A stretch of DNA of 34,334 nt from CAZJYT01 sp964550325 (GCA_964550325.1 CAZJYT010000006.1:1-34334); one strand, 5' to 3'. Counted from the first letter of the stretch, positions 1 to 7,691 are shown. A program made the numbers and translations. Notes: generated from the letters alone by a model not told the origin.

Positions 1-158
1 CCATTGCCACCGGTATCAAATAAAATTCTTGCCCCGCACCGAACTTGTTCTGGTGCGGGGTTAGGGGCACCTTTTTCCTCTACCAAACAAGAAAAACCCC
101 AATCTGATTGAAGGTCCTTTTTAAAAGCAGTATTGTCGTAAATAATAGTAATTTTCAT
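1..158 (-). CDS. MBL-fold metallo-hydrolase, N-terminal part (runs off the left edge), with in-frame palindromic insert
   Basis: The frame opens with ATG at 158 and stays open to the window edge (52 codons). It begins MKITIIYDNTAF, then DWGFSCLVE, and later ARILFDTGGN, which is the N-terminal strand pattern of the COG1237-type metallo-beta-lactamase fold; the metal-binding HxHxDH motif would lie beyond the edge. Between the VEEKG and ARILFDTG strands lie about 13 extra residues (APNPAPEQVRCGA, residues 31-43), encoded exactly by a GC-rich palindrome at 30-69. In family members I know, these two strands are joined by a short turn, so I read the segment as an in-frame insertion. The gene follows the winged-helix gene on the same strand after 72 bases. 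Function within the family is not predictable from this piece. Confidence 0.7.
   Translation of the reverse strand, partial: MKITIIYDNTAFKKDLQSDWGFSCLVEEKGAPNPAPEQVRCGARILFDTGGN
30..69. repeat. GC-rich palindromic element inside a coding region
   Basis: CCCCGCACC (32-40) pairs with GGTGCGGGG (52-60), and GAAC (41-44) continues the match with GTTC (47-50). An outer pair, TGCCCC (30-35) and GGGGCA (64-69), encloses it. The element lies wholly inside the MBL-fold frame without breaking it. It shares the CCCCG...CGGGG clamp with the palindromes at 2785-2812 and 29077-29106. Confidence 0.75.
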
Positions 159-230
159 TTTGGATTGTTTCTTTTAGATTATTTATGGAGAAAAGAAAAA
201 AGGATGAAAAAAGATACTAAATTGATGCCC

Positions 231-521
231 TTATTCTAATGTTCTCAAGAACTTAAGAACTGCTTTGCCTCTCTTTGTAAGTCGATGGCAGACACTTGAT
301 CCCAAGGATTTTTTCATTACCAAACCAGCGATAGTTAATCGCCGAATATGGTCAGCAACAGTTTTAAAATTAACATTAAGTTTTTCAGAAATTCCCACCA
401 CTGAAAGTTCAGGATGCTTTTCCAAAAGTCTTAATATCTCAATTCTTCTATGATTTGAGAAACCTCTTACGATTCTTTCCAACTGGCGATAATTATATTT
501 TTTATTGAGTGGTAACTTCAT
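231..521 (-). CDS. Small winged-helix (ArsR-like) DNA-binding regulator
   Basis: A 96-residue protein made almost entirely of one winged helix-turn-helix domain. Residues about 15-35 (IVRGFSNHRRIEILRLLEKH) resemble the first helices of ArsR-type repressors; SVVGISEKLNVNFKTVADHIRRL (about 40-62) fits the HTH with recognition helix, and the following LVMKKSLGSSVCHRLTKRGK fits the wing. No cysteine pair typical of metal-sensing ArsR proteins is visible. It precedes the MBL-fold gene by 72 bases on the same strand and may regulate it and itself. A 27-base sequence covering its last codons recurs with one mismatch about 35 bases upstream of its start. The family call is firm; the signal sensed is unknown. 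Confidence 0.75.
   Translation of the reverse strand: MKLPLNKKYNYRQLERIVRGFSNHRRIEILRLLEKHPELSVVGISEKLNVNFKTVADHIRRLTIAGLVMKKSLGSSVCHRLTKRGKAVLKFLRTLE
233..259. repeat. 27-bp repeat, copy A (end of the winged-helix gene)
   Basis: It contains the palindrome GTTCT-CA-AGAAC (241-252) followed by TTAAGAA. It matches 556-582 at 26 of 27 bases. It encodes the regulator's C-terminal KFLRTLE and also lies 75-100 bases upstream of the MBL-fold start codon. Confidence 0.8.
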
Positions 522-555
522 ATAACTAAATTATTTTTCATATAATCACATAATC

Positions 556-582
556 ATTCTGATGTTCTCAAGAACTTAAGAA
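556..582. repeat. 27-bp repeat, copy B (upstream of the winged-helix gene): operator or gene remnant
   Basis: This is the second copy of the 233-259 repeat, about 35 bases upstream of the regulator's ATG, with the palindrome GTTCTCAAGAAC at 564-575. Read on the minus strand it ends in LLKFLRTSE-stop, preceded by DLKKVRRKLEP. It could therefore be the tail of a decayed duplicate of the regulator rather than, or as well as, an operator. Confidence 0.55.
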
Positions 583-641
583 GAGGCTCTAATTTTCTTC
601 TAACCTTCTTTAGATCTCAGAGATTATCAAAAACCATAGAA

Positions 642-696
642 GATTATCAGGAGTATCAAGATTGTCAGGATTGTCAAGGTTATCAAGATTTATCAA
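642..696. repeat. Degenerate 9-bp tandem repeat (GATTATCAR)
   Basis: Five consecutive 9-base units read GATTATCAG, GAGTATCAA, GATTGTCAG, GATTGTCAA and GGTTATCAA (642-686), followed by a 10-base unit GATTTATCAA. A related piece lies at 621-630. The tract fills the gap just downstream of the thioredoxin/DsbD-like gene. Confidence 0.7.
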
Positions 697-708
697 AGAT
701 CAAACAAC

Positions 709-2388
709 CTAACTTCCTTCCTTTTTAGTGTAAATCACCTTTCTTTTATTATAAACAAAATCAATTAAGATAACAATTACTGAAATTACTATGGCAAAAA
801 GTAAAACAGCAAAGGCAGTTAAAGCGCTTTCTAATAGTTTTGGTTTTAGCATTAAAATTAAACCCAAAAATAAAATCATAAAACCTGAAACAAGTTTTAA
901 TCTTCTTACCCAGATTTGAGAAAAGGTTTTCTTTCCTAAGGTAAGAGCAAAAATTAAAACAATAAAGAGCAAAGGAATAACATAAACTAAATTGTAAAAA
1001 ATTAAATAAAGATAATATTTAAAGGAAGTGAGTTCTCTTAAAGTTAAAATTCGGGTATAAACCATTGGAAAACCAAAAGTACACAAGAGTTCATAGATAT
1101 TTACAGTAGCGGCGATAATAATGGTAGCTCCAGCTAAAGCCAAAGTAGATTTTGCCAAACTTAAATTTTTTACTCTTTGAATAAATTTTTCTTTATGGCT
1201 TTTTGGCAGAGTTAAAGAAATTCCTTTTTGAAAGTAAAAATAATCTTTAATATTTATAATACCAGCAAAAATCGCAATAAGTCCGGCAATAATTGTTAAA
1301 ATTGTAATTTTTCCACCTAATTGAAAGACATTTAACAAAACTGACATAAACAAAAAGTAAAAAAGACCTGAAAAAAATACAAAAATACCTCCTACCAAAA
1401 GAATTTTTCTTCTGGCTCCGCTCAAACCAATTAAAGCTGCTAAAAGAAAGGTTAAAACAAAAAAGGCACAGGGATTAAAACCGTCAGCAATTGCAATTAA
1501 GAAGGTTAAAACCGGTAAAGAAACTTTTTGGGTTTCTATTTTTCCAATAAAAGGAAGGTTAATAGTTTCTTCTTCAGGTTTTTGATTGACCTCTTCTTCA
1601 GGATTTTGATTTTCTTCAGGTTTGTTTGTTATCAAATTTTCTGAAACATCTATTTTTATTGCGTTTTCAAATTCAGCATAAGAGACAAATTCTGAACTTT
1701 CTGGAAAAGCACTGCCTGAAAATTCAACCTTCTGAGGTTTGACAATATCAAATGCCTTATTTTTTAATTTTTCAAAAACATTTTCTGTAAAAAGGAGTTC
1801 TTTTAATTCTTTTTGAGTAATTTTTTCTTTCCCGATTGTTCGTGGAGGAGCCTCACCATTCCATTGAAAAAGGTATTCATTTTTGTTTAATCTAATTAAA
1901 ATTCTTCCATTTGCCCAGATTTTTGGAAAAGCCGGAAGTTTATTTAAATTAAGGTTTTCAAAGGAAACTGATTTATCAATCAAAGGGCAAGGATTTGAAA
2001 TTTCTGATTTAATATAACTTTCTCCTTTTGGAACCTCAATTCTTCCCAATTTAATATTGGATTTATTAAAAACTAATTGAGGCACTGCTGCCTGAGTTTT
2101 GTATTCCTTTGCATAATCTCCAAAAAACTTAGAATTTGGATTTTCCCAGTCGCCTCCTCTCCAGCCATATTCAATAATAACTAAATTAGGATATTTTTTA
2201 ATCCACTGATTTAAAACAATAGGATCAGTATAAGCACAATTGGGACAGCCAATAAAAGTGAAATAAAGAGTACAAAAATAGTTCTGGCTCTCATCGGCAG
2301 GGGTGTTTCTAACAGCATGAGATAAAATCTTTGATGAAGGAAAAAGAAGCAAAAACAACAAGAAAATGATAAAAATGTGTCTTCTCAT
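709..2388 (-). CDS. Thioredoxin-like domain fused to a DsbD/CcdA-like thiol-conducting membrane domain
   Basis: A 559-residue envelope protein. Residues 3-25 form a signal or anchor helix. Residues about 38-120 look thioredoxin-like, with a C48-P-N-C51 redox motif (FIGCPNC). Residues about 250-285 are an acidic, repetitive Glu/Pro/Asn linker. From about 290 on there are about six hydrophobic helices. Two membrane cysteines sit where DsbD/CcdA proteins have theirs: one in GFNPCAFF in the first helix and one in ELLCTFGFP in a middle helix. The family moves electrons across the membrane to extracytoplasmic thiols. Here the thioredoxin-like domain is N-terminal and the conduit C-terminal. Inferred role: disulfide exchange for exported Cys-rich proteins, such as the six-Cys pilin-like proteins at 12038-14164. 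Confidence 0.75.
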   Translation of the reverse strand: MRRHIFIIFLLFLLLFPSSKILSHAVRNTPADESQNYFCTLYFTFIGCPNCAYTDPIVLNQWIKKYPNLVIIEYGWRGGDWENPNSKFFGDYAKEYKTQAAVPQLVFNKSNIKLGRIEVPKGESYIKSEISNPCPLIDKSVSFENLNLNKLPAFPKIWANGRILIRLNKNEYLFQWNGEAPPRTIGKEKITQKELKELLFTENVFEKLKNKAFDIVKPQKVEFSGSAFPESSEFVSYAEFENAIKIDVSENLITNKPEENQNPEEEVNQKPEEETINLPFIGKIETQKVSLPVLTFLIAIADGFNPCAFFVLTFLLAALIGLSGARRKILLVGGIFVFFSGLFYFLFMSVLLNVFQLGGKITILTIIAGLIAIFAGIINIKDYFYFQKGISLTLPKSHKEKFIQRVKNLSLAKSTLALAGATIIIAATVNIYELLCTFGFPMVYTRILTLRELTSFKYYLYLIFYNLVYVIPLLFIVLIFALTLGKKTFSQIWVRRLKLVSGFMILFLGLILMLKPKLLESALTAFAVLLFAIVISVIVILIDFVYNKRKVIYTKKEGS

Positions 2389-2950
2389 AATTATTTAACA
2401 TCACAGCTTAAAAACAATAATTGACCCTTTGAATATTCTTTAACTATCTCTTTTGACCAAGGAATTTCTCTTTCTATTTTTATTTTATATTTTTTGGCAA
2501 TTTTTTAAATCCTTTCTTTCTTCCCCAAATTGGTTTGATTTAAAATTATTTTTGATTTTACTTTTTTGGAAATTCAGCATAGACCTTTTCTTACACCCTA
2601 ATGTCGTTTTGTTTCCCTACTTTGGCCATTCTAAAGGGGAATTAAGGAGTCTTTCTTTGATTATGAATATACACCCATAATTATTTTGTGTCAAGCTTAG
2701 TTTTTCATAAAAAAGGAATAAATTGAAGATGAATAAATTAAGGTTTAGAAATTAGAAAAACTAATAACGGAGTTTTTAAAGAAAGCCCCGCTCGCCTGAC
2801 GGCGAGCGGGGCGGAAATACTCTCTATCAAACTATCAAAAAAGAAACTTCAATTTTCTCTAATCAATAGGGTAAGAAAAACGTCTGAAGAACTGAAGATA
2901 AAACTCCGTAAAAATGCGGCGTCTTATCTCTTTTTCTTTTCCAGAAAAAG
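2389..2950. other. Gene-free interval with two hairpins
   Basis: These 562 AT-rich bases hold no convincing gene. They contain the perfect 12-bp-stem palindrome at 2785-2812 and a 10-base inverted repeat, ACGGAGTTTT (2767-2776) and AAAACTCCGT (2900-2909). An imperfect hairpin at about 2896-2938 lies just past the end of the caspase-like gene. The stretch 2389-2760 shows nothing I can name. Confidence 0.6.
2778..2812 (-). terminator. Palindrome with 12-bp GC stem, possible terminator of the minus-strand genes
   Basis: GCCCCGCTCGCC (2785-2796) pairs perfectly with GGCGAGCGGGGC (2801-2812) around a TGAC loop. Read on the minus strand it is followed by TTTCTTT, so it could end transcription about 140 bases beyond the caspase-like gene. 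It also belongs to the CCCCG...CGGGG palindrome family, so it may be a dispersed repeat reused as a terminator. Confidence 0.5.
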
Positions 2951-3967
2951 TTACAAAAGCAAATCGTTCTCAAAGTTATCGTTGATTACCGGCTTTTGCC
3001 TCCGCTTCAGATAAGGTGGGATATTATCTTTCGCATAATCAAAGGCTTCTTCTATCACTACATCATTTTCTTCTTCAAGTAAGCTATCGCCATCGTGGTC
3101 ATATACATCCGCCAAACCTTGCAACATTCCTTCATTAACAAAATAATGACTGAAGACTCCTTCGCCAAGCTCTCCAGTTTCAGGATCTCCTTTTGAATAA
3201 ACATAGGCTGACTGGTTTTCGCCGGTTGCCATAGCAATTACTCGACCCTCACCAGCCACATCATTTTGGCCACCAGCAAGACAGGTATCAAAGACAAAAA
3301 CAATCCTTGTCGTATCAAAATCGCTAAACCACATTTGAAGTGTATCATCAAGAATACCAACTATATCATTGCCATCGTGAACAATAAGCATCTCGTCCTT
3401 TCCGTCTGCCTCATCACCCGAGGTATCATCTGTTCGACCGCCGTGTCCACTAAAGAAGAATACAATCTCATCTCCGGCCACCTCTTGATCCCTAATTGTG
3501 TTTATCGCCTGTAAAATATTCTCATAAGTAGCAGCTCCGTCTGTAATATCAAGATTATCAGGATTAGTATCTCTGAACAAATATACATTAGCTGGGTCAT
3601 ACCCGTAGAGAGTAGTTAAAGCCTTATACATATTCACTGAATCCCCGTCAGACCAACAAATATCATTATCTTCGCCGGGATAGTCACAAATACCAATTAC
3701 AATGGCGTATTTTTCTGCGCCTTCAGTCACTGCTTCGCCCAAAACCCCAGTTGCTGCTCCTTCTTCTTTGTTAAGTCCTGGTGGAGAGGATGGTCTGCCC
3801 CTACCCTTAACCTTTTCAATATCTTCAGAAAAAACCTTCTTGGCCAACTCTATATTAGTAGCTGGAACAGGCTGATTTACCTTGTTGCTAAGATTAACTG
3901 GTTTAGCAGCCAAAACTGGAAAAGCTAAAACAGAACAAATTGTTATTAAACCAAATAGTTTTTTCAT
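2951..3967 (-). CDS. Secreted caspase-like (clan CD) cysteine peptidase
   Basis: A 338-residue protein with a signal peptide (MKKLFGLITICSVLAFPVLA, probable cut after residue 20). A short Pro-rich spacer precedes a caspase-like fold from about residue 85 (KYAIVIGICDYPG). The catalytic pair is plain: His175 in FFSGHGG and Cys229 in FVFDTCLAGG, each after a hydrophobic strand as in metacaspases and other clan CD peptidases. YDHDGDSLLEEEN (289-301) resembles a calcium-binding Dx[DN]xD loop, which would fit the calcium dependence common in metacaspases. The tail ends PVINDNFENDLLL. The coding sequence looks richer in G and C than its neighbours. It lies 62 bases downstream of the DUF5667-like gene on the same strand. 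Substrate unknown; exported location inferred from the leader. Confidence 0.85.
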   Translation of the reverse strand: MKKLFGLITICSVLAFPVLAAKPVNLSNKVNQPVPATNIELAKKVFSEDIEKVKGRGRPSSPPGLNKEEGAATGVLGEAVTEGAEKYAIVIGICDYPGEDNDICWSDGDSVNMYKALTTLYGYDPANVYLFRDTNPDNLDITDGAATYENILQAINTIRDQEVAGDEIVFFFSGHGGRTDDTSGDEADGKDEMLIVHDGNDIVGILDDTLQMWFSDFDTTRIVFVFDTCLAGGQNDVAGEGRVIAMATGENQSAYVYSKGDPETGELGEGVFSHYFVNEGMLQGLADVYDHDGDSLLEEENDVVIEEAFDYAKDNIPPYLKRRQKPVINDNFENDLLL

Positions 3968-4029
3968 ATTTTTAGGTTATAAAATTTTTAAATGACCGAC
4001 CTTTTTTATATGTATTTCTTTTAATCTTG

Positions 4030-5594
4030 TTATGGTCTGGGTATTTCAGGTTTCTCTATCTCTGGCTTTTTCGCTTTAGGTTCTTCTATTTCGGGTCCTT
4101 CTATTTTAGGTGTTTCTACTTCAACTTCCTTCTCTTTTTCCTCCTCCTCTTCCTCTTCCTTTTTATCTATCTCTGGCTTGCCCTTCTTCTTAATTCTTTC
4201 TTCTACCTCTTTGGGAATTTTCTCTGGCACAGGAACTTCTTTTGGAACTTCATCTAAAGCACCTTTTTTCTCTAATGCTTCTACTGCCTTCTCGTGTCCT
4301 TTTACTGAAACCTCCATTGCTTTCCCAACAGCTTCTTTTGCTTTTTCAGGAACCTTCTCATAGATATCAGCTAAAATTTCTAAATGGATAGAGGTTGTTT
4401 CTCCAACTAACTGCTCTACAGTAGTTGTATCTTTTCCTAAACCTTGAGCAATTTGAGAGATTTCTTCTCCNNNNNNNNNNNNNNNNNNNNNNNNNNNNNN
4501 NNNNNNNNNNNNNNNNNNNNNNNNNNNNNNNNNNNNNNNNNNNNNNNNNNNNNNNNNNNNNNNNNNNNNNCTACAGTAGTTGTATCTTTTCCTAAACCTT
4601 GAGCAATTTGAGAGATTTCTTCTCCAAACTTATACTGGCTCTCAAATTCTTTTAGGGCTTCCTCTGTTTTATCAACCTCGCCCTCCTCTGCCTTTGCCTT
4701 AGCCCTGCTTAATCTGGCTTTAACTGCCTTTAAATTAATTTCAGTGGCTTTTGCCGGATTCTCCACAGCCACATCTCTTAAGGAAGATTTCTGCCTCTCA
4801 ATAGCCCGGCTTTTGACTTCTTTCACTCTGCTTTCCAATTCAGCAGATATATCTTTTACTTCATCTTCAATCTTATCTAATTCTTCAATTTCCTCAATTC
4901 TGGTCTCAGCAGTTATTGAAGCAAGAGCCTGTCCCCTGCCCCTTATTTCTTCTAACACGGTTTGAAGTTCTTCATAATCTTTAAGAACTCTTTCCACTTT
5001 CTCTTTATTTTTCTTAATTGCTTCCTGTTTTGCTTTAATCAATCGGCCTTTGGAACTATTTATATTGATTTCTACCGCCTTCCGAGGATTTTCTTTAGCT
5101 AAGGCCTTCAAACTGGTAATATGACCCTTCTTTGATTTTTCTAAAGCCTTGGTTATACCTTCTTTTGCTTTCTCTGGAACTTTTTCTAATACTTTTTCCA
5201 AAACAGAAAGGTGTTTAGATGTGGCTTGAGCTACAATTTCAGTAACTTTGGCAATGCTCTTTCCTTTGGCTCTGGCTTTTTCAGCCCTGGCTAAAGCCTT
5301 CTCTAACTGCTCCTCATATCTTTTAAGGGCTTTTTCTGCTGCTTCTGGTTTTCCTTTTTCCACTACCGCTTGAACTTCAGCCACTCTTTCAGAAGCAAGT
5401 TTGGCGTATCTTTCAGCCTTGTTAAGGTCACCAAAAGTAAAGAAAGTACCAATACCTTCTGCAATTCTCTCTAAAAAATAGAAAGGGCTATCAGGAGTAA
5501 GGCCAGGATTTGGAAGCTCCACTCCTTGGGCTGAAACTCCTATCCCAAGAAAAGACAAAAGAACTAATCCGATTATTAAAAATACCTTTCTCAT
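4030..5594 (-). CDS. Secreted helical DUF5667-like protein, interrupted by an assembly gap
   Basis: The N-terminus is a signal peptide (MRKVFLIIGLVLLSFLGIGVSAQG). LPNPGLTPDSPFYFLERIAEGI follows in two pieces of the DUF5667 signature (PGLTPDSPFYFLER, then FGDLNKAERYAKLASERVAE). The rest is highly charged helix, rich in Lys, Glu and Ala, with an internal duplication: NPRKAVEININSSKGRLIKA resembles NPAKATEINLKAVKARLSRA, and KHLSVLEKVLEKVPEKAKE resembles IHLEILADIYEKVPEKAKE. The 100 Ns at 4471-4570 are flanked by the same 55 bases on both sides. Merging those copies removes 155 bases and joins the two halves in frame into one protein of about 469 residues, ending in an acidic Glu/Lys/Pro tail (PEIEKPEIPRP). 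Inferred to be an extracytoplasmic, possibly coiled-coil, structural protein; no catalytic motif is visible. Confidence 0.75.
4416..4625. other. Scaffold gap with duplicated 55-bp flanks (likely assembly artefact)
   Basis: Bases 4416-4470 and 4571-4625 are identical over 55 positions and directly abut the 100-N run. This is what appears when two contigs sharing a k-mer overlap are scaffolded rather than merged. Collapsing the duplicate restores a continuous reading frame. Confidence 0.85.
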
Positions 5595-5681
5595 AATGCT
5601 TTTATTTTAATTATTATTTTGGGCGACCTTTAATTAGAGATTACTCTTTTGCTTATTTTAAATATTTTACTATGAATTAGG

Positions 5682-5752
5682 TGGGCGTGCCAGGAATCGA
5701 ACCTGGACCAAGGCCTTATAAGGGCCCCGCTCTACCACTAAGCTACACGCCC
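5682..5752 (-). tRNA. tRNA-Ile, anticodon UAU
   Basis: It folds fully: acceptor GGGCGTG with CACGCCC, D arm GCTT/GAGC, anticodon stem GGGCC/GGCCT, loop CTTATAA, T arm CCAGG/CCTGG with TTCGATT, discriminator A. Positions 34-36 are TAT, reading AUA. CCA is not encoded. It starts 13 bases after the ftsH stop codon on the same strand. Most bacteria read AUA with a lysidine-modified CAU tRNA, so a UAU anticodon is notable. Confidence 0.92.
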
Positions 5753-5765
5753 TTTAAACAATATA

Positions 5766-7685
5766 TCATTTTACCTCTTTTAAGTTAATCTTAATCACCT
5801 CTTTTGTTTTTCTTTTTTTCTCTTTTTTCTTTTCTTTTTTTTCTATTTCTTTCTCTTTCTTTCTAATTAGAGCCTCAAATTCTTCTTTCTCAATCGTCTC
5901 TTTTTCAATTAGTCTTTGAGCAATCCTATCTAATAATCTCTTCTTTTTGAGTAAAATTTTCTTGGCTGTCTCTTCTGCTTGCCTAATAAGCTTCTCAATT
6001 TCTCTATCAATCTTCCTTGCCACCTCTTCTGAATAATCTCTGTGTTCGATCTCGTACCTCAAAAATCCTAATCTTTCTTTTTCCCCATAGGAAATTGGTC
6101 CTAAAGAAGACATTCCATATTCTGTAACCAATTTTTTTGCCAAAAAGGTTGCTCTCTCTAAATCATTACTAGCTCCAGTACTAATTTCTTTAAATTTTAT
6201 CTTCTCAGCACAATACCCTCCTAAAAGGGTAGCCATATCTGCTAAAAATTCTGATTTAGTTTTAATTTTTCTCTCTTCTTTTGGCATTCTTAAGGTATAA
6301 CCTGCGGCTTGCCCCCTACTAATAATAGAAATCTTTCTAATAGGTTCGGTATTAGGTAAAGAGCTACAAACCAAGGCATGGCCTGCTTCATGGTAAGCTG
6401 ATATCTCTTTTTCTCTCTTTGACAAAATATGGCTCTTTCTCTCGGGTCCTAACAAAACCTTCTCAATTGATTCTATTAACTCTCTCTGAGAAATTTCAGT
6501 TTTTTCTCTCCTGGCAGCCAAAATAGCTGCCTCATTAACCACATTAGCTAAGTCTGCTCCTGAAAATCCAGGTGTTCTCTCAGCTATCTCCCTTAGATCT
6601 ACATGCTCAGCTAAAGGTTTTCCCCGACAATGAATTTCTAAAATTTCTTCCCTCTCTTTAATATCAGGTAAATCTAAAACAATCCTTCTGTCAAATCTCC
6701 CGGGTCTTAACAAAGCTGGATCTAAATATTCTGGTCTATTGGTAGCTCCTAAAACAATCAAGTTTTCTTCTCTTTTAATTCCATCCATCTCTGAGAGAAG
6801 TTGGTTTAAGGTTTGTTCTCTCTCCTCATGCCCTCCGGTTACTCCTATTCCTCTAATTTTCCCAATACTATCAATCTCGTCTATAAAAATTATTGCCCTT
6901 CCCGCTCTTCTTGCTTGGTCAAAAAGATTTCTAATCCGTGCACTTCCCACTCCTACAAAAAGCTCAATCATTTCAGAAGCAGAAATTGAAAAGAAAGGAA
7001 CCTCGGCGGTAGAAGCAATTGCCTTTGCCAAAAGCGTTTTCCCTGTGCCCGGAGGTCCCATTAATAAAACACCCCTTGGAATTCTAGCTCCCATTCTCAG
7101 ATATTTCTTCGGATGCTTCAGAAAATCAACAATTTCTTGTAACTCTTCCTTTGCCTCTTTCAACCCCCCTACTTCATTAAAAGTAATTTTTTCTTTCATC
7201 TCCTTCCCAGGACCTAACAATTTCGGCTTCACTCTAGTAAAATCGAAAATCTGACTTGCCCCTGTTTTTGCTTGTCTAAAAAGGAAGTAAAAAAAGAGAA
7301 GAATAAATAAAAATGGTAAGATTGTTAAAAGAAGAGGAAATAACCAGCTATTATTACCTTGAGGATGAAATTCCACATCTATATTTCCTAACTCCTCTTT
7401 GCTCACCCCAAAATCAAACAGGGATTTTGAAAAAGCAATATTTGGTTCCTTTTGACAAAAAGCTCTTGAATTGTCTTTGTAAATGACGGTCAAGCTGGAA
7501 TCTGAAACAATAATCTTTTTTACCTTCCCCGCCTTTATCTCTTTTACCAATTGGGAAAGACCAATTTTATTGGTTTGGTAAACGAAAGAACTGATGAAAG
7601 TAAAAAATAAAGAAATCAGAGAAAAGATAACTAAAATTAAAAGAATATTCTTGATTAAACTATTTTTTTCTTTTTTAAATTGCAC
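5766..7685 (-). CDS. ftsH: ATP-dependent zinc metalloprotease FtsH
   Basis: A 639-residue membrane AAA+ protease that extracts and degrades damaged or short-lived membrane and cytosolic proteins. Two transmembrane helices (about 11-33 and 114-137) flank a small extracytoplasmic domain. The AAA module has Walker A GPPGTGKT (210-217), pore loop FVGVG (243-247), Walker B IIFIDE (265-270) and the second region of homology ending in RPGRFDRR (327-334). The peptidase zinc site is HEAGH (432-436). The tail after about residue 595 is an unusually Lys/Glu-rich coiled coil (KEKEIEKKEKKKEKK). Only 6 bases separate it from the S1-domain gene upstream, so the two are probably cotranscribed; tRNA-Ile follows. 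Confidence 0.97.
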   Translation of the reverse strand: MQFKKEKNSLIKNILLILVIFSLISLFFTFISSFVYQTNKIGLSQLVKEIKAGKVKKIIVSDSSLTVIYKDNSRAFCQKEPNIAFSKSLFDFGVSKEELGNIDVEFHPQGNNSWLFPLLLTILPFLFILLFFYFLFRQAKTGASQIFDFTRVKPKLLGPGKEMKEKITFNEVGGLKEAKEELQEIVDFLKHPKKYLRMGARIPRGVLLMGPPGTGKTLLAKAIASTAEVPFFSISASEMIELFVGVGSARIRNLFDQARRAGRAIIFIDEIDSIGKIRGIGVTGGHEEREQTLNQLLSEMDGIKREENLIVLGATNRPEYLDPALLRPGRFDRRIVLDLPDIKEREEILEIHCRGKPLAEHVDLREIAERTPGFSGADLANVVNEAAILAARREKTEISQRELIESIEKVLLGPERKSHILSKREKEISAYHEAGHALVCSSLPNTEPIRKISIISRGQAAGYTLRMPKEERKIKTKSEFLADMATLLGGYCAEKIKFKEISTGASNDLERATFLAKKLVTEYGMSSLGPISYGEKERLGFLRYEIEHRDYSEEVARKIDREIEKLIRQAEETAKKILLKKKRLLDRIAQRLIEKETIEKEEFEALIRKKEKEIEKKEKKKEKKRKTKEVIKINLKEVK

Positions 7686-7691
7686 AATTTA

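Noticed and set aside
2453..2680. 75-codon plus-strand frame starting with TTG in the gap upstream of the thioredoxin/DsbD-like gene
   Set aside because: Low-complexity Phe/Leu composition from AT-rich DNA, a weak start, no ribosome site, no recognisable domain.
6739..7254. 171-codon plus-strand frame opposite ftsH
   Set aside because: Antisense shadow of the conserved AAA domain; composition is typical of a reverse frame and it has no domain.
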